Assembly (NCBI RefSeq): GCF_001073085.1
Contig: NZ_JVFV01000042.1
Span: 124,001-188,000 of the forward strand
Source of the DNA: Streptococcus pseudopneumoniae
GTDB lineage: Bacteria > Bacillota > Bacilli > Lactobacillales > Streptococcaceae
Length of the DNA stretch: 64,000 bases
Reading direction: 5' to 3'
In this document: positions 43,299 through 52,534 of the stretch, in pieces
How positions within the stretch are numbered: the first letter of the stretch is position 1
Layout of the letters: each line of letters opens with the position of its first letter
Position numbers and translations under genes: made by a program
The notes under the pieces: model-generated
Database searches by the model: none
What the model saw: the letters and a program-made list of their open reading frames with translations, nothing else
What the model was told of the DNA's origin: nothing

Positions 43299-44507
43299 CT
43301 ATAAAAACATATCTTGCAAGAGTTTCTTTTTTAGTGTTTCTAGCTGAGAAATTTTATCCTTGTGTGATTGAATAAATTTATCAAGATTTGTAAAATAATC
43401 TGAAATAGCTATTTGTTCCTCTAATTTAGGGAAAATAACATTTCCTAATAAGGCATTTTCGTCAGAAACTTTCATATCATTCTTAGCACCTTTATTAACT
43501 AACGGTTTTAAATATGAATTTAATCTCAAATCATTTTCAAAATATCTCTCAACAAATCCTGGAAATACATTTTCATTAGGTAAATAAACAGCATACAAAG
43601 TCGAAACTATCCCTGGAATTCCATAATTAGTTTTTATGATTCCGTACGGATTAGCTTTTAAAGGACTTTTTGTATATACAATATTTCCTGTTTCAACAAT
43701 TGAATACATTTCTACAGATACACCTGCAAAAGATCGTCCTTGAAATTGTATTTGATTTACAATTCCAACCTCCCCAGATACAGACAAAACATCTTCTTTA
43801 CCAAATTTCTGTTGATTATTTTTCTTCTTTGAAACAGTCAAATATTTATTAAGTCTATTTATCTCCCACTCACCTTCAAATCCATCCAAACGAATCTCAG
43901 GAACGGTCTGCACGGCTTTTGGGAACATCTTGGAAAGCATGGTTGCCTTGAAAGATTGGTAGTTGGTGAGATTGTCTTTATAGCTCGTTAGAAGGTCGTC
44001 GAGAGTGCGGAAGAGGGAGCCGATAGCGGATTGTTCTTCTATATCCTGTGGAATTGTGAGAGAAATTCTTGATAAATCCTTTGAATTGATTGATGGATAA
44101 CTAGTTCCTGTACTTCTTTCTAAAACCTTATTTATAAACCCCTCCTCTTGTAATCTAGCAAGAAGAAAAGCACTATCACATTGTGGTCGTAATTGAGCAT
44201 ATCCAGTAGAAAAAACAAAATCACTTTCGTTTATATCGAATAAAAAGTTATTCTTCTGATATGGACGAACCATTTGATAAAAAACATCTCCTTTTTTTGC
44301 AACACGTTGAGCACGTGATGGAGCACTTTCTCTAATTTCCTCTCTATAGTAAATTAGCTTTGTCCCAACAACTGATTCTAAATCTACATACTTAAATTTC
44401 CTAGGTAAAAGTGATTTAGGATTAATTTCTACAATATTACCTAGTTTAACTAATTTCCAATTTTTACAGAATCCATTATATCTGTACCTACCTTTTTTCA
44501 ATTTCAC
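43299..44507 (-). CDS. hsdS: Type I restriction-modification specificity subunit
   Basis: Sets the DNA target for HsdM/HsdR. It has 402 residues: first target-recognition domain (about 15-165), central conserved repeat EEQSAIGSLFRTLDDLL (about 167-183), second recognition domain (about 215-360) and C-terminal repeat LEEQIAISDYFTNLDKF...KKLLQDMFL. GTG start with GGGAG 5 bases upstream. It lies between two cargo segments, 2.5 kb from hsdM's start codon. Its 3' repeat is duplicated in the scar at 40862-40984, as expected if specificity genes here have been shuffled. Confidence 0.95.
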   Translation of the reverse strand: MKLKKGRYRYNGFCKNWKLVKLGNIVEINPKSLLPRKFKYVDLESVVGTKLIYYREEIRESAPSRAQRVAKKGDVFYQMVRPYQKNNFLFDINESDFVFSTGYAQLRPQCDSAFLLARLQEEGFINKVLERSTGTSYPSINSKDLSRISLTIPQDIEEQSAIGSLFRTLDDLLTSYKDNLTNYQSFKATMLSKMFPKAVQTVPEIRLDGFEGEWEINRLNKYLTVSKKKNNQQKFGKEDVLSVSGEVGIVNQIQFQGRSFAGVSVEMYSIVETGNIVYTKSPLKANPYGIIKTNYGIPGIVSTLYAVYLPNENVFPGFVERYFENDLRLNSYLKPLVNKGAKNDMKVSDENALLGNVIFPKLEEQIAISDYFTNLDKFIQSHKDKISQLETLKKKLLQDMFL

Positions 44508-44529
44508 TAAACTCCCTCTAGTAAACTAA

Positions 44530-44556
44530 AAGCACCACAAATTAATATTGGTGCTT
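44530..44556 (-). terminator. Terminator of the Ntn-hydrolase unit
   Basis: Minus-strand stem AAGCACCA/TGGTGCTT then TTAG; weak T-tail. It separates the Ntn-hydrolase cargo from hsdS. Confidence 0.65.
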
Positions 44557-44585
44557 ATCTTTTATTATTATGAGCAAAAAGTACA

Positions 44586-44774
44586 TTATTTTTTATTCTC
44601 ATTTTTGGTCATATATTTTTTAAAATCCAATATGTTTAATTCGTTCCTAAATGATTTAGACTCGAAATATGTATCCTCAATTGTACTATTAGACTTTCTA
44701 TTAACCATTGATATTCTTGAATTTATTTCAGATAAATCGTTTACTTTCATATAAGAAGAGCTAATTACTACCAT
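44586..44774 (-). CDS. Small hypothetical protein coupled to the Ntn-hydrolase
   Basis: An ORF of 62 residues, starting MVVISSSYMKVNDLSEINSR and ending in a Lys/Asn-rich tail (YMTKNENKK). No domain recognised; it looks soluble and helical. Its start overlaps the Ntn-hydrolase stop by 14 bases, with GAGGGA about 6 bases before ATG 44774, and a terminator follows its stop. Overlap and spacing support a real partner gene, though its short length leaves doubt. Confidence 0.5.
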   Translation of the reverse strand: MVVISSSYMKVNDLSEINSRISMVNRKSNSTIEDTYFESKSFRNELNILDFKKYMTKNENKK

Positions 44775-45975
44775 CACGTGTCCCTCTCTTTCTTAATTGA
44801 TAATCTAAATTTTTTTGCAAATCAAAATATTCTTTTCGGTTTATCCATATAGGTCCATCTCCTCGAGTTATAACTAAAACATCAACTGGCCCCCCTACTG
44901 TTTCTAACGAATCTGTTATATGACGTTTAAAAGATGTTAAATTTACTAATGTTTCTGCCATATTAGCTAACTCTGCAACTGATAACATACTAACAATATT
45001 TAAAATTGGATCTATGAAATTTTCTCTCTGAAAACCAGCTACACTTTTTATAATATCACGCTTTTGCTCATCAGTCAATTCAGAGTCTGAAATTTTATCA
45101 ACTATTTCAGTATGAAGTGAAGGATCCATCCCTTTTAATATTGTTAAAATCATGTCTGACTGAGCAAAAGGAATTATTGAAGCGCTACATCCTTTTACAG
45201 TAATATTAGTACTCTCTTTTGATATATATTTCAATTGATTCTTAAAAGAATAATTAACCTCATAGGAATACAGTGATGGAAATAGATCATTTTTTCCATA
45301 GCCAGCAAATACTATTCCAGAAGGACTATCGAACGAATTTTCATAAATGACTAACTCATATAAAAGTGTTACCAATTCATTGAAAATATTATTTATATCA
45401 ATTGTAAAGTAACTTTTTAAATCCTTTTCAATGAAATCTACAAATTCTGATAAAAAAACTTTTTCCTTCATTTTGAAAGTTATCAATTCTCTATTGATAT
45501 TATTTTCCCTGATATATAAAATTATCTTTTTTAATATTTCTATTATCTTCCCATTTTCAATCTCATGATTATCTCTTTTTGCTTGCTCCTCATTAATTAG
45601 GCCAGATGCCGAATTTGTAATATAATCCAAAACTTTATAGAAGGTTTCTACAATTATAGCTTTCGCAATTTCATCATCATTAAATTGCTTTTTATTTAAA
45701 AATTTAAAAAATTTTTTTGCACAAGTTTCTACGTTTTCGAAATTATACGTTTTTGTTTCATTTCTAAACTCTTTAAAAATAATTTCCCAAGGAATTCCCA
45801 TATACTCTGAGTTCCCATATATCATAAAAGATATATTTTTATTTACTCCAAGTGAAAATAATTTATTTGCTGCATTATATGCTTTGTCTCTTCCAGAATT
45901 ACTAGAAATAGTTACAGCACTATCTGCAGCTAATACAACTCCATTCTTATTTAAAATAGCTATTTCAGCAGTCAT
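44761..45975 (-). CDS. Proteasome-like (HslV/beta-subunit) Ntn-hydrolase of unknown function
   Basis: A 404-residue protein whose N-terminus matches proteasomal beta subunits and HslV: Met1 is followed by Thr2, then GVVLAADSAVT (Asp18) and NKLF (Lys38). With Met1 removed, Thr and Asp sit at positions 1 and 17 as in HslV, and Lys follows after a four-residue insertion. A strong AAGGAG 7 bases upstream fixes the start, so the Thr would be exposed by methionine aminopeptidase. After about residue 60 it diverges, with a helical insert (about 90-215) and a long C-terminal extension. No regulatory ATPase gene is nearby. Target and role are unknown; position within hsd suggests defence. Confidence 0.7.
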   Translation of the reverse strand: MTAEIAILNKNGVVLAADSAVTISSNSGRDKAYNAANKLFSLGVNKNISFMIYGNSEYMGIPWEIIFKEFRNETKTYNFENVETCAKKFFKFLNKKQFNDDEIAKAIIVETFYKVLDYITNSASGLINEEQAKRDNHEIENGKIIEILKKIILYIRENNINRELITFKMKEKVFLSEFVDFIEKDLKSYFTIDINNIFNELVTLLYELVIYENSFDSPSGIVFAGYGKNDLFPSLYSYEVNYSFKNQLKYISKESTNITVKGCSASIIPFAQSDMILTILKGMDPSLHTEIVDKISDSELTDEQKRDIIKSVAGFQRENFIDPILNIVSMLSVAELANMAETLVNLTSFKRHITDSLETVGGPVDVLVITRGDGPIWINRKEYFDLQKNLDYQLRKRGTRDGSN

Positions 45976-46007
45976 TTTATTCTCCTTAAAATTTAGATTA
46001 TATTTTA

Positions 46008-48998
46008 CTATCTCCCAACCCTCAACGGTTCAATCACTTCTTCGATTAGTTGGGTATAGGCTTCTTTGATTTGTTTTTTATAGAGGAGTGGGTTGAGGGC
46101 ATCTGTCACCTCAACTTTATAGTCCTTGTAGCGCTGACTCTTGGTCAGTTGACTTTCTCCTAGTTGTTTTTTGGCTCCCTTGCGGTAGTGATTGACATAG
46201 TAGCGGAGTTCATCTTCGCCCACATACCAGGTCTTACTAAAGTCTTGGATATGCTGCTGGATGACTACTTCAATCATCTGGTCAAGGATATTGGCGATGG
46301 ATTGACCTCTGTAACGGTCAGGATTTGCCTGTACTTCTTGCCAAAGCTCTGAGATGATCTGTGCCAGATTTGGATTGGTCTTCTCCAGGCTTTGGATATA
46401 GGTATCCACTGCTTCTCTGTCCTGTGGACTGAGACTCTTTTCTGGACTCTGCTCTTGCTCGAGCAGGCTTTGGATCAAGGTCAGGATATAGGCATAGTTG
46501 ATCTCATCGACTTGGATAGACTCTAGTTCGTAGTGGATATCCAGTGGCTCCCCATCCTCATCACCATCTTCTGAACGACTTTTAAGTTCAGCAAGGATAT
46601 TTTGATAGAAGCCTAGATAGGTTTCCAAGTATTCTGAGCTTAGTCCAGTCTCTGCATAGATTTCTTCCTCGTCATACTCTTTATAAACTCGGATAGAAGC
46701 CAAGTATTTATCAAAGGCTTGATAGGCTTTAGCTAGTTTTCTTAATTCAGGTGTAGAGATTTGCTCGATTTGGAGTCCTTCTACAGGGTCATCTGTGATG
46801 AGATTTTGGAAATCACTGCAACTTCTCAAAAAGTTTCTCTTTTCTTCTTCCCAGCTAGGTGCTAGAACCTCATTTTCTCCACCATTTGAGTAGAGCTTGA
46901 GGGCATTATCGACTGCTTCCTTAAAGGCTATAGGCTTTTGGAAAGTGATGATATGACCATAGGTCTTACTAGAATCAAAGATACGGTTGGTACGACTAAA
47001 GGCCTGTATCAAGTCCTGCGGTTGCATTGGTTTACGATCGATAAAGAGAGTCGATAGACAAGGGGCATCAAATCCCGTTAGGAGACGATTGACCACGATG
47101 ACCAAGTCCAACTGTTCATTGCGATAGAGATACTTATCCTGTTTTCTAGCTAGGCGGTTATTGACATCTGTATTGAAGCCACGAAGATCCGCCATGGTAA
47201 AGTGAGTATCAAACTCTTGGTTATAGTCCTCTAAGACCTGCTTCATGTGCTCTTGGTTGGCTCTTGAGTCTTCTTCATTCTCCGTAACGGAGTAAGTGAT
47301 GGTCGCCTTTGGAAAGTCCGGGAGGACCATCTTGACTCTCTCAGATACCTTGACTCGTGTCTGACCAGCCTTGACTCTTTTGAGAAGGTCATAGTAGGCT
47401 TGGGCTTGAGGGATGGATTTGACGGTTAAGATGGCATTGTAGGTCTTACCTACTCCCTTTTGGAAACCTAGCTGTTGTCGCGATTTATTGATAATGGCAT
47501 CCAAGACTTCCAGCATATGCTCCTCATCTTCATAGACACTATCTGGGACTTGATCTTCAGACTCATCTGTGATGAGAGTATTACGGTAATCGACTTTAAA
47601 CCCTAGAACTGCGCCATCATGGATAGCTTCCTTGACTGTATACTCATGTAGGCGGTCACCATACTGCTGCTGGGTGGTTTGGGCAAGGTCTCCCACCTGT
47701 TGGCGTTTATTTTCCTTAAAGATAGGTGTCCCTGTAAATCCATACCAAAGGGACTGTGGGAAAAAGGCTTTAATGTCTTTTTGTGTTTGTGGTGTCACGG
47801 CACGGTGGCATTCATCCACGACAAAGGCCACTCGGAGCCCCTTGATTTTGTCCGCATCTCTTTGGTAAAGACCTTGTTCAAACTTGCGCATCATGGTAGT
47901 GATTTTCTGGATGGTTGTCACCACGACACGCTTATCATTGCTTCCTAAGCGCTTGACCAAATCATGGGTATTATCCGTCCCATCGATATCAATGACATCA
48001 TTGGTCGCATAAGAGAGAAAAGATGAAGTAGTCTGCTGGTCCAAGTCCCTGCGGTCAACGACAAAAATCGTCTTTTGGATGGATGGAATCTGGAGGAGAT
48101 TCCGAGCCACCTTATAAGAAGTCAAGGTCTTTCCTGAACCTGTCGTATGCCAAACATAGCCTGATGCTTGCTGGCGAGAGGCTTCCTGCACTGCTTCGAT
48201 AGCATGGATCTGGTAGGGGCGCAAGAGAATGAGAGATTTCTTGCTATCATCAATGACCGAATACTGCATGACCATCTGGTGCGCACGAGGTATAGAAAGG
48301 ACTTCGTGGGCAAAGCTAGTCAGGTTTGTCACAGGATGATTGTCCTTATCCACCCACTTAGTTAGAAATTGCTTGTTGAGTTTATTTTCACGAGCTGCAG
48401 CGATATAGCGAGTATCGACTTTGTTAGTCACAACAAACATCTGCAAGCTAGAGTAGATACCACGGAATTTCCCTTCACGGTCATATTTTTTAATCTGATG
48501 AAAGGCATCGATAAATGCTGCTTGGGAACTCTTAAGCTCGATTTGAATCATGGGTAAACCGTTGATGAGGAGAGTAACATCCAATCTACGGTCTTGGTCC
48601 AGAGGATTTACTTTTTCTCTCTGAACTTGATTGACAACTTCGTAGCTAGACTTTCCTGCTGCGATATTGTCTCGCCAAATGACTGACAAACGGATGGTGC
48701 CTAGGCTTGCATCTTCTCTTTGAACCTCGACTTTGGCAATGCCATTTTCTCCGACCAACCACTTGGCAGCATCATAGTAGCTGACAAAGTTGAGTTGGTT
48801 CTGAATCTGACGCTTTTCCTGCTCAGTCAAGGGATAGTCTGCTAGCAGAGCAACATTATTTTGGGCTAGTTTCTCAAAGAAATTATCCCATAGTTGTTCT
48901 TCTGTTTTTAAGTCTTCTCTATAAGTCCATTGGCTTTCACCAGTTACCAGCTGGTTTATCAGTTGTTTTTCTATTTCCAGTTCTGGTTTTATCTGCAT
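46008..48998 (-). CDS. hsdR: Type I restriction enzyme R (endonuclease/translocase) subunit
   Basis: Motor and nuclease subunit of the type I system. It has 996 residues: N-terminal PD-(D/E)XK nuclease with the IQIELKSS motif near 155, helicase motif [11 protein letters not shown] near 286, DECHRAV near 395, TGTPIF near 418, and helicase motif VI region [11 protein letters not shown] near 660, then a helical C-terminus. Start ATG has GGAGAAATATAG before it. It is the promoter-proximal gene of the island and looks intact; its cognate hsdS and hsdM are 1.5 and 5.2 kb downstream. Confidence 0.95.
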   Translation of the reverse strand: MQIKPELEIEKQLINQLVTGESQWTYREDLKTEEQLWDNFFEKLAQNNVALLADYPLTEQEKRQIQNQLNFVSYYDAAKWLVGENGIAKVEVQREDASLGTIRLSVIWRDNIAAGKSSYEVVNQVQREKVNPLDQDRRLDVTLLINGLPMIQIELKSSQAAFIDAFHQIKKYDREGKFRGIYSSLQMFVVTNKVDTRYIAAARENKLNKQFLTKWVDKDNHPVTNLTSFAHEVLSIPRAHQMVMQYSVIDDSKKSLILLRPYQIHAIEAVQEASRQQASGYVWHTTGSGKTLTSYKVARNLLQIPSIQKTIFVVDRRDLDQQTTSSFLSYATNDVIDIDGTDNTHDLVKRLGSNDKRVVVTTIQKITTMMRKFEQGLYQRDADKIKGLRVAFVVDECHRAVTPQTQKDIKAFFPQSLWYGFTGTPIFKENKRQQVGDLAQTTQQQYGDRLHEYTVKEAIHDGAVLGFKVDYRNTLITDESEDQVPDSVYEDEEHMLEVLDAIINKSRQQLGFQKGVGKTYNAILTVKSIPQAQAYYDLLKRVKAGQTRVKVSERVKMVLPDFPKATITYSVTENEEDSRANQEHMKQVLEDYNQEFDTHFTMADLRGFNTDVNNRLARKQDKYLYRNEQLDLVIVVNRLLTGFDAPCLSTLFIDRKPMQPQDLIQAFSRTNRIFDSSKTYGHIITFQKPIAFKEAVDNALKLYSNGGENEVLAPSWEEEKRNFLRSCSDFQNLITDDPVEGLQIEQISTPELRKLAKAYQAFDKYLASIRVYKEYDEEEIYAETGLSSEYLETYLGFYQNILAELKSRSEDGDEDGEPLDIHYELESIQVDEINYAYILTLIQSLLEQEQSPEKSLSPQDREAVDTYIQSLEKTNPNLAQIISELWQEVQANPDRYRGQSIANILDQMIEVVIQQHIQDFSKTWYVGEDELRYYVNHYRKGAKKQLGESQLTKSQRYKDYKVEVTDALNPLLYKKQIKEAYTQLIEEVIEPLRVGR

Positions 48999-49035
48999 CT
49001 ATATTTCTCCTTCAGAGGTTGACATTCTAGTTATT

Positions 49036-49044
49036 ATTATATCA
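49036..49044 (-). promoter_or_regulatory. hsdR promoter, extended -10
   Basis: TGATATAAT on the minus strand, about 40 bases before the hsdR ATG. No good -35 box. Confidence 0.55.
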
Positions 49045-49154
49045 TAGTCCTATCAGAAAAACTTCTGATTTCACTATCTTCACTTTAATAATACAAATAG
49101 TCTTTCTCCTCAAAATATGGTATAGTAGATTCATACTACTCAAGAGGAGTTTAC

Positions 49155-49775
49155 ATGTCACACGATAAACAAATGAAAGCTGTTTCTCCCCTTCTACAGC
49201 AAGCAATCAATATTTCTTCCATCATAGGTGGAGTTGGTACTTTGATTTTCTGTATCTGGGCCTATCAGGCTGGAGTCTTACATTCTAAGGAAACCCTATC
49301 TGCCTTTATCCGACAGGCCGGTATCTGGGGGCCACCACTCTTTATCTTTTTACAGATTTTGCAGACGGTTGTTCCTATCATTCCTGGTGCTCTGACATCC
49401 GTTGCCGGTGTCTTTATCTACGGGCATATCGTGGGGACGATTTACAACTATATTGGTATTGTTATTGGTTGCGCCATTATCTTTTACTTAGTGCGTCTCT
49501 ACGGATCCCCCTTTGTTCAGTCTGTCGTCAGTAAACGCACCTATGATAAGTACATTGGCTGGTTGGATAAGGGCAATCGTTTTGACCGTTTCTTTATTTT
49601 TATGATGATTTGGCCAGTTAGCCCAGCGGATTTTCTCTGTATGCTGGCTGCTCTGACCAAGATGAGCTTCAAGCGCTACATGACCATCATCATCTTGACC
49701 AAGCCCTTTACCCTGGTTGTTTACACTTATGGATTGACCTACATCATTGATTACTTTTGGCAAATGTTCGCCTGA
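49155..49775 (+). CDS. TVP38/TMEM64 (DedA-like, VTT domain) membrane protein
   Basis: Integral membrane protein of 206 residues with about five hydrophobic segments and the VTT/SNARE-associated core (PIIPGALTSVAGVFIYGHIVGTIYNYIG near 75-102, GWLDKGNRFDRFFIFMMIWPVSPADF near 135-160). Members of this superfamily act in lipid or polyprenyl-carrier flipping, so a role in undecaprenyl-phosphate recycling is possible but not shown. AAGAGGAG lies before the ATG. Single gene; a BOX element follows. Confidence 0.85.
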   Translation: MSHDKQMKAVSPLLQQAINISSIIGGVGTLIFCIWAYQAGVLHSKETLSAFIRQAGIWGPPLFIFLQILQTVVPIIPGALTSVAGVFIYGHIVGTIYNYIGIVIGCAIIFYLVRLYGSPFVQSVVSKRTYDKYIGWLDKGNRFDRFFIFMMIWPVSPADFLCMLAALTKMSFKRYMTIIILTKPFTLVVYTYGLTYIIDYFWQMFA

Positions 49776-49808
49776 CCACTAAAAAAAGGTTGAGCAAAAA
49801 CTCAATTT

Positions 49809-49962
49809 TATACTCAATGAAAATCAAAGAGCAAACTAGAAAGCTAGCCGCAGGTTGCTCAAAGCACTGCTTTGAGGTTGTAGATAAGACTGACGAAGTC
49901 AGTCACATATGTAATCCAAGGTGAAGCTGACGTGGTTTGAATTTGATTTTCGAAGAGTATTA
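49809..49962 (+). repeat. BOX element (boxA-boxB-boxC)
   Basis: 154-base element starting TATACTCAATGAAAATC and ending GAAGAGTATTA, with a boxB hairpin (CTGACGAAGTCAG) and GAAGCTGACGTGGTTTGAA boxC sequence. This is the classic pneumococcal/mitis BOX with one boxB unit. It lies downstream of the TVP38-like gene. Confidence 0.93.
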
Positions 49963-49972
49963 TCAGAAAATG

Positions 49973-50028
49973 AAAAAAATAAAACGCATAGTATCAAGGC
50001 TTTTCAACACCTGATAGTATGCGTTTTT
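49973..50028. terminator. Bidirectional terminator between BOX and the MFS gene
   Basis: Stem AAAACGCATAGTATCA/TGATAGTATGCGTTTT with T-runs on both strands. Confidence 0.85.
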
Positions 50029-50063
50029 CTGATTGTAATAACTTTTTGCCCAGCCTCTTTTTG

Positions 50064-51218
50064 TTAACCTTCTTTTTTCAATAGGAGAGAAACAAGGACT
50101 GATGTGACAATCATCCATGCTCCTAGAATGATAAAGGTCATTCGACCATTCGTTGTTACTAAGCCAATTCCTGAAAGAACAAAGGGTGTTAATGACGCAC
50201 CAAAACTACATCCCAAAACAGTATAGGAAGTTGCTTTGTTGAGGAGTTTTGCTGGGATTCTTTCAGATATCAATTGAAAGACTGTCGTAAGAGCGATACT
50301 GTAGGCAAATCCTCCTAAGACCGAACCTGCAACGACTACCCAGAGAGAAGGTGAGAGAGCAATGATGATTTGCCCGATACCAAAGGTTACACCCGCAACC
50401 AATAAAAGTTTTTCCTTAAAGGCAGAGATGAGGAAAGAAAAGCTAATTCCCGCCAGAATCCCAATCAACTGCATGGCACTGAGTACCAGGCTTGACAATT
50501 GAGCATCTCCAAAGCCTGCCTCAATCATGAGACTAGGAATACGGAAGGTAATGGCTGTATTGGTACATACAATGACTGCAGCCCCGATGGCTAGAAAGAA
50601 AATCAACTGTTTCATAGAGCGAGTTAGTTTCGCTGCTTCTTCTGTCTTTTGCTTGGACTCATGAACTTCTTCTTTGTTATAAGGGACAAAGAGAAGGAAG
50701 AGTACAAGAACCACTAGACCTGCTGCATAGGCTAGGAAGGTTGCGGTCCACCCAAAGGCCAAAAGTTGACCGACTGCCAAGGTCAAGATAGAGGCTCCCA
50801 CCACCTCAGCTGAGCCACGAAAACCAAGCATCTGGATACGAGTTTTGCCGTGGTATCGTTCACTGATGATAGAGATAGCCTTGGCGTTTAGCATCCCCAC
50901 ACCAATCCCAAATAGCAAGCGTGTCGCAAAAACAAAGTAATAACCCTGATACCAGAAAGGAGCTGTTCCACTGATTGATAAAATCAAGAGTCCCAAGGTT
51001 AATTGGAGACGTTCTGGAAAAATCCGTTCTAAAACTCCATTTAAGAGGAGCATGGCCATAATTCCAAAGGAAGGGAGGCTGACCAAGAGCTCGACCTGTC
51101 CGGTCGAATAGCCCTGATAATAGTCAAACATGGCTGGTAGGGCACTTGATATTGAAAACGATGTGATTAAGACTAACGACAGGGAAAGTATACTCACTTT
51201 TTCCAAAAATTGTTTCAT
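50064..51218 (-). CDS. Major facilitator superfamily transporter
   Basis: Twelve-helix secondary transporter, about 384 residues, substrate unknown (drug or small-molecule efflux is plausible). A family-like loop GVLERIFPERLQLT follows helix 2 near 60, and a charged cytoplasmic loop (NKEEVHESKQKTEEAAKL) near 180-197 separates the two six-helix halves. ATG 51218 has GAGG 5 bases upstream; the in-frame ATG at 51233 would add five residues. Both flanks carry BOX elements in the same orientation. Confidence 0.85.
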   Translation of the reverse strand: MKQFLEKVSILSLSLVLITSFSISSALPAMFDYYQGYSTGQVELLVSLPSFGIMAMLLLNGVLERIFPERLQLTLGLLILSISGTAPFWYQGYYFVFATRLLFGIGVGMLNAKAISIISERYHGKTRIQMLGFRGSAEVVGASILTLAVGQLLAFGWTATFLAYAAGLVVLVLFLLFVPYNKEEVHESKQKTEEAAKLTRSMKQLIFFLAIGAAVIVCTNTAITFRIPSLMIEAGFGDAQLSSLVLSAMQLIGILAGISFSFLISAFKEKLLLVAGVTFGIGQIIIALSPSLWVVVAGSVLGGFAYSIALTTVFQLISERIPAKLLNKATSYTVLGCSFGASLTPFVLSGIGLVTTNGRMTFIILGAWMIVTSVLVSLLLKKEG

Positions 51219-51366
51219 TTTATCCTCATTCATTATTTATGTTAAGTCAAAAGAGCTAGATATTACTGTAGAGATAAAAGTTATCTTTTATCTAGTCCCT
51301 ATCACTCTTTTATCAAAAAGGTCCTTTCCTATCATACACTGTTTCCCAAAAATTGGCAAGCAACTG

Positions 51367-51517
51367 ATACTCAATGAAAATCAAAGAGCAAACTAGGAAG
51401 CGAGTCGCAGGTTGCTCAAAACACTGTTTTGAGGTTGTGGATAGAACTGACGAAGTCAGTAACAAATATACGCCAAGACGAAGCTGACGTGGTTTGAAGA
51501 GATTTTTGAAGAGTATG
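51367..51517 (+). repeat. BOX element (boxA-boxB-boxC)
   Basis: Second BOX copy, ATACTCAATGAAAATC to GAAGAGTAT, same orientation and module order as 49809-49962 and about 90% similar by eye. It lies between the promoter side of the MFS gene and the ftsX terminator. Confidence 0.93.
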
Positions 51518-51534
51518 ATTTATAAGTTCAACAT

Positions 51535-51584
51535 AAAAAGTAGGACCATCTGACTCGGTCAAGCCTGATGGTATCCTACTTTTA
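51535..51584 (-). terminator. ftsE-ftsX terminator
   Basis: Stem AAAAGTAGGA/TCCTACTTTT with an inner CCATC/GATGG; follows ftsX on the minus strand. Confidence 0.8.
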
Positions 51585-51607
51585 TAGATTTTAGTAAACT
51601 ATCTTAC

Positions 51608-52534
51608 TTAGATTTTCAAGAATCGACGCATGGAGATTCCTGAACCAAGTGAACCGATACAGATTCCGATGAGGAACAAAAGACCGATCATCAATGGAAT
51701 AAAGGTATCTGGGGTAATCAAGGATAGGTTTTGTCCAACCAAGGATGGGTTGACAGATTGGAATACTCGGTTATAGATAAAGTAAACCAGAACTGATGGA
51801 AGAGCTGCTCCCAACAATCCGATAAAGGCACCTTCTAGCAAGAATGGGCCACGGATGTAACCGTTCTTGGCACCAACCAAACGCATGATTTGGATTTCAC
51901 GGCTACGTGAAATGATAGTAATACGGATGGTATTTGAAATCAAGAAGACTGCGATGAAGATCAAGAGTCCTGCGATGACCAATCCCCAAACACGGATGAA
52001 GGAAGCCAACTTGAAGAGACGCTCCGTATTGGCACCACCGTCTTGAACCTCAGAAACTCCTTCGATTTTCTTAGCTTCTTCAGCGACTGGTTTCACGTCA
52101 CTTGGTGAATTGGTATCGACAATGTAGGCATCATGAAGTGGATTGGCATCTCCTTCAAAAACCTTCCACTCTTCACCCATGGTTTCAGTCAACTTTTGGT
52201 ACTGCTCTTCTTTACTTGAGAAGGTTACATTTTTAACGGCTGGCATAGCCTTGAGAGCATCATAAACCTTGTGGTAGTCATTGTTAGTGACTGTCTGGCC
52301 TTCTTTTACGATGGTTTCACTATTGTCTTCAACGTCTTTACGGACATAAACCATGACGCGTACGTTGTTTTCGATATCCGTTGCCAATTTTGCAGTATTA
52401 AAGATAACTGAGGCAAAAATAGCAACCAAGGTCAAGGTAATCATTACTGAACTGACAGCAGCAATGGTCATCCACCCATTACGCTTTAAACTCTTTAAAG
52501 CTTCGAATAGGTGGCGGAAAAATCTACTAATCAT
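51608..52534 (-). CDS. ftsX: Cell-division ABC-like permease FtsX
   Basis: Membrane partner of FtsE; at the septum the pair activates the peptidoglycan hydrolase PcsB in streptococci. It has 308 residues: first membrane helix about 22-45, a large extracellular loop (about 46-180, the PcsB-contacting region by analogy), then three helices to 300. Start ATG 52534 lies within the last codons of ftsE, giving the usual 8-base overlap; the longer frame to 52579 lies inside ftsE. Confidence 0.96.
   Translation of the reverse strand: MISRFFRHLFEALKSLKRNGWMTIAAVSSVMITLTLVAIFASVIFNTAKLATDIENNVRVMVYVRKDVEDNSETIVKEGQTVTNNDYHKVYDALKAMPAVKNVTFSSKEEQYQKLTETMGEEWKVFEGDANPLHDAYIVDTNSPSDVKPVAEEAKKIEGVSEVQDGGANTERLFKLASFIRVWGLVIAGLLIFIAVFLISNTIRITIISRSREIQIMRLVGAKNGYIRGPFLLEGAFIGLLGAALPSVLVYFIYNRVFQSVNPSLVGQNLSLITPDTFIPLMIGLLFLIGICIGSLGSGISMRRFLKI

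Noticed and set aside
44530-46010. Insertion sequence or integrase as carrier of the island cargo
   Set aside because: No transposase or recombinase motif, terminal inverted repeats or target duplications could be found around the Ntn-hydrolase or CBASS blocks.
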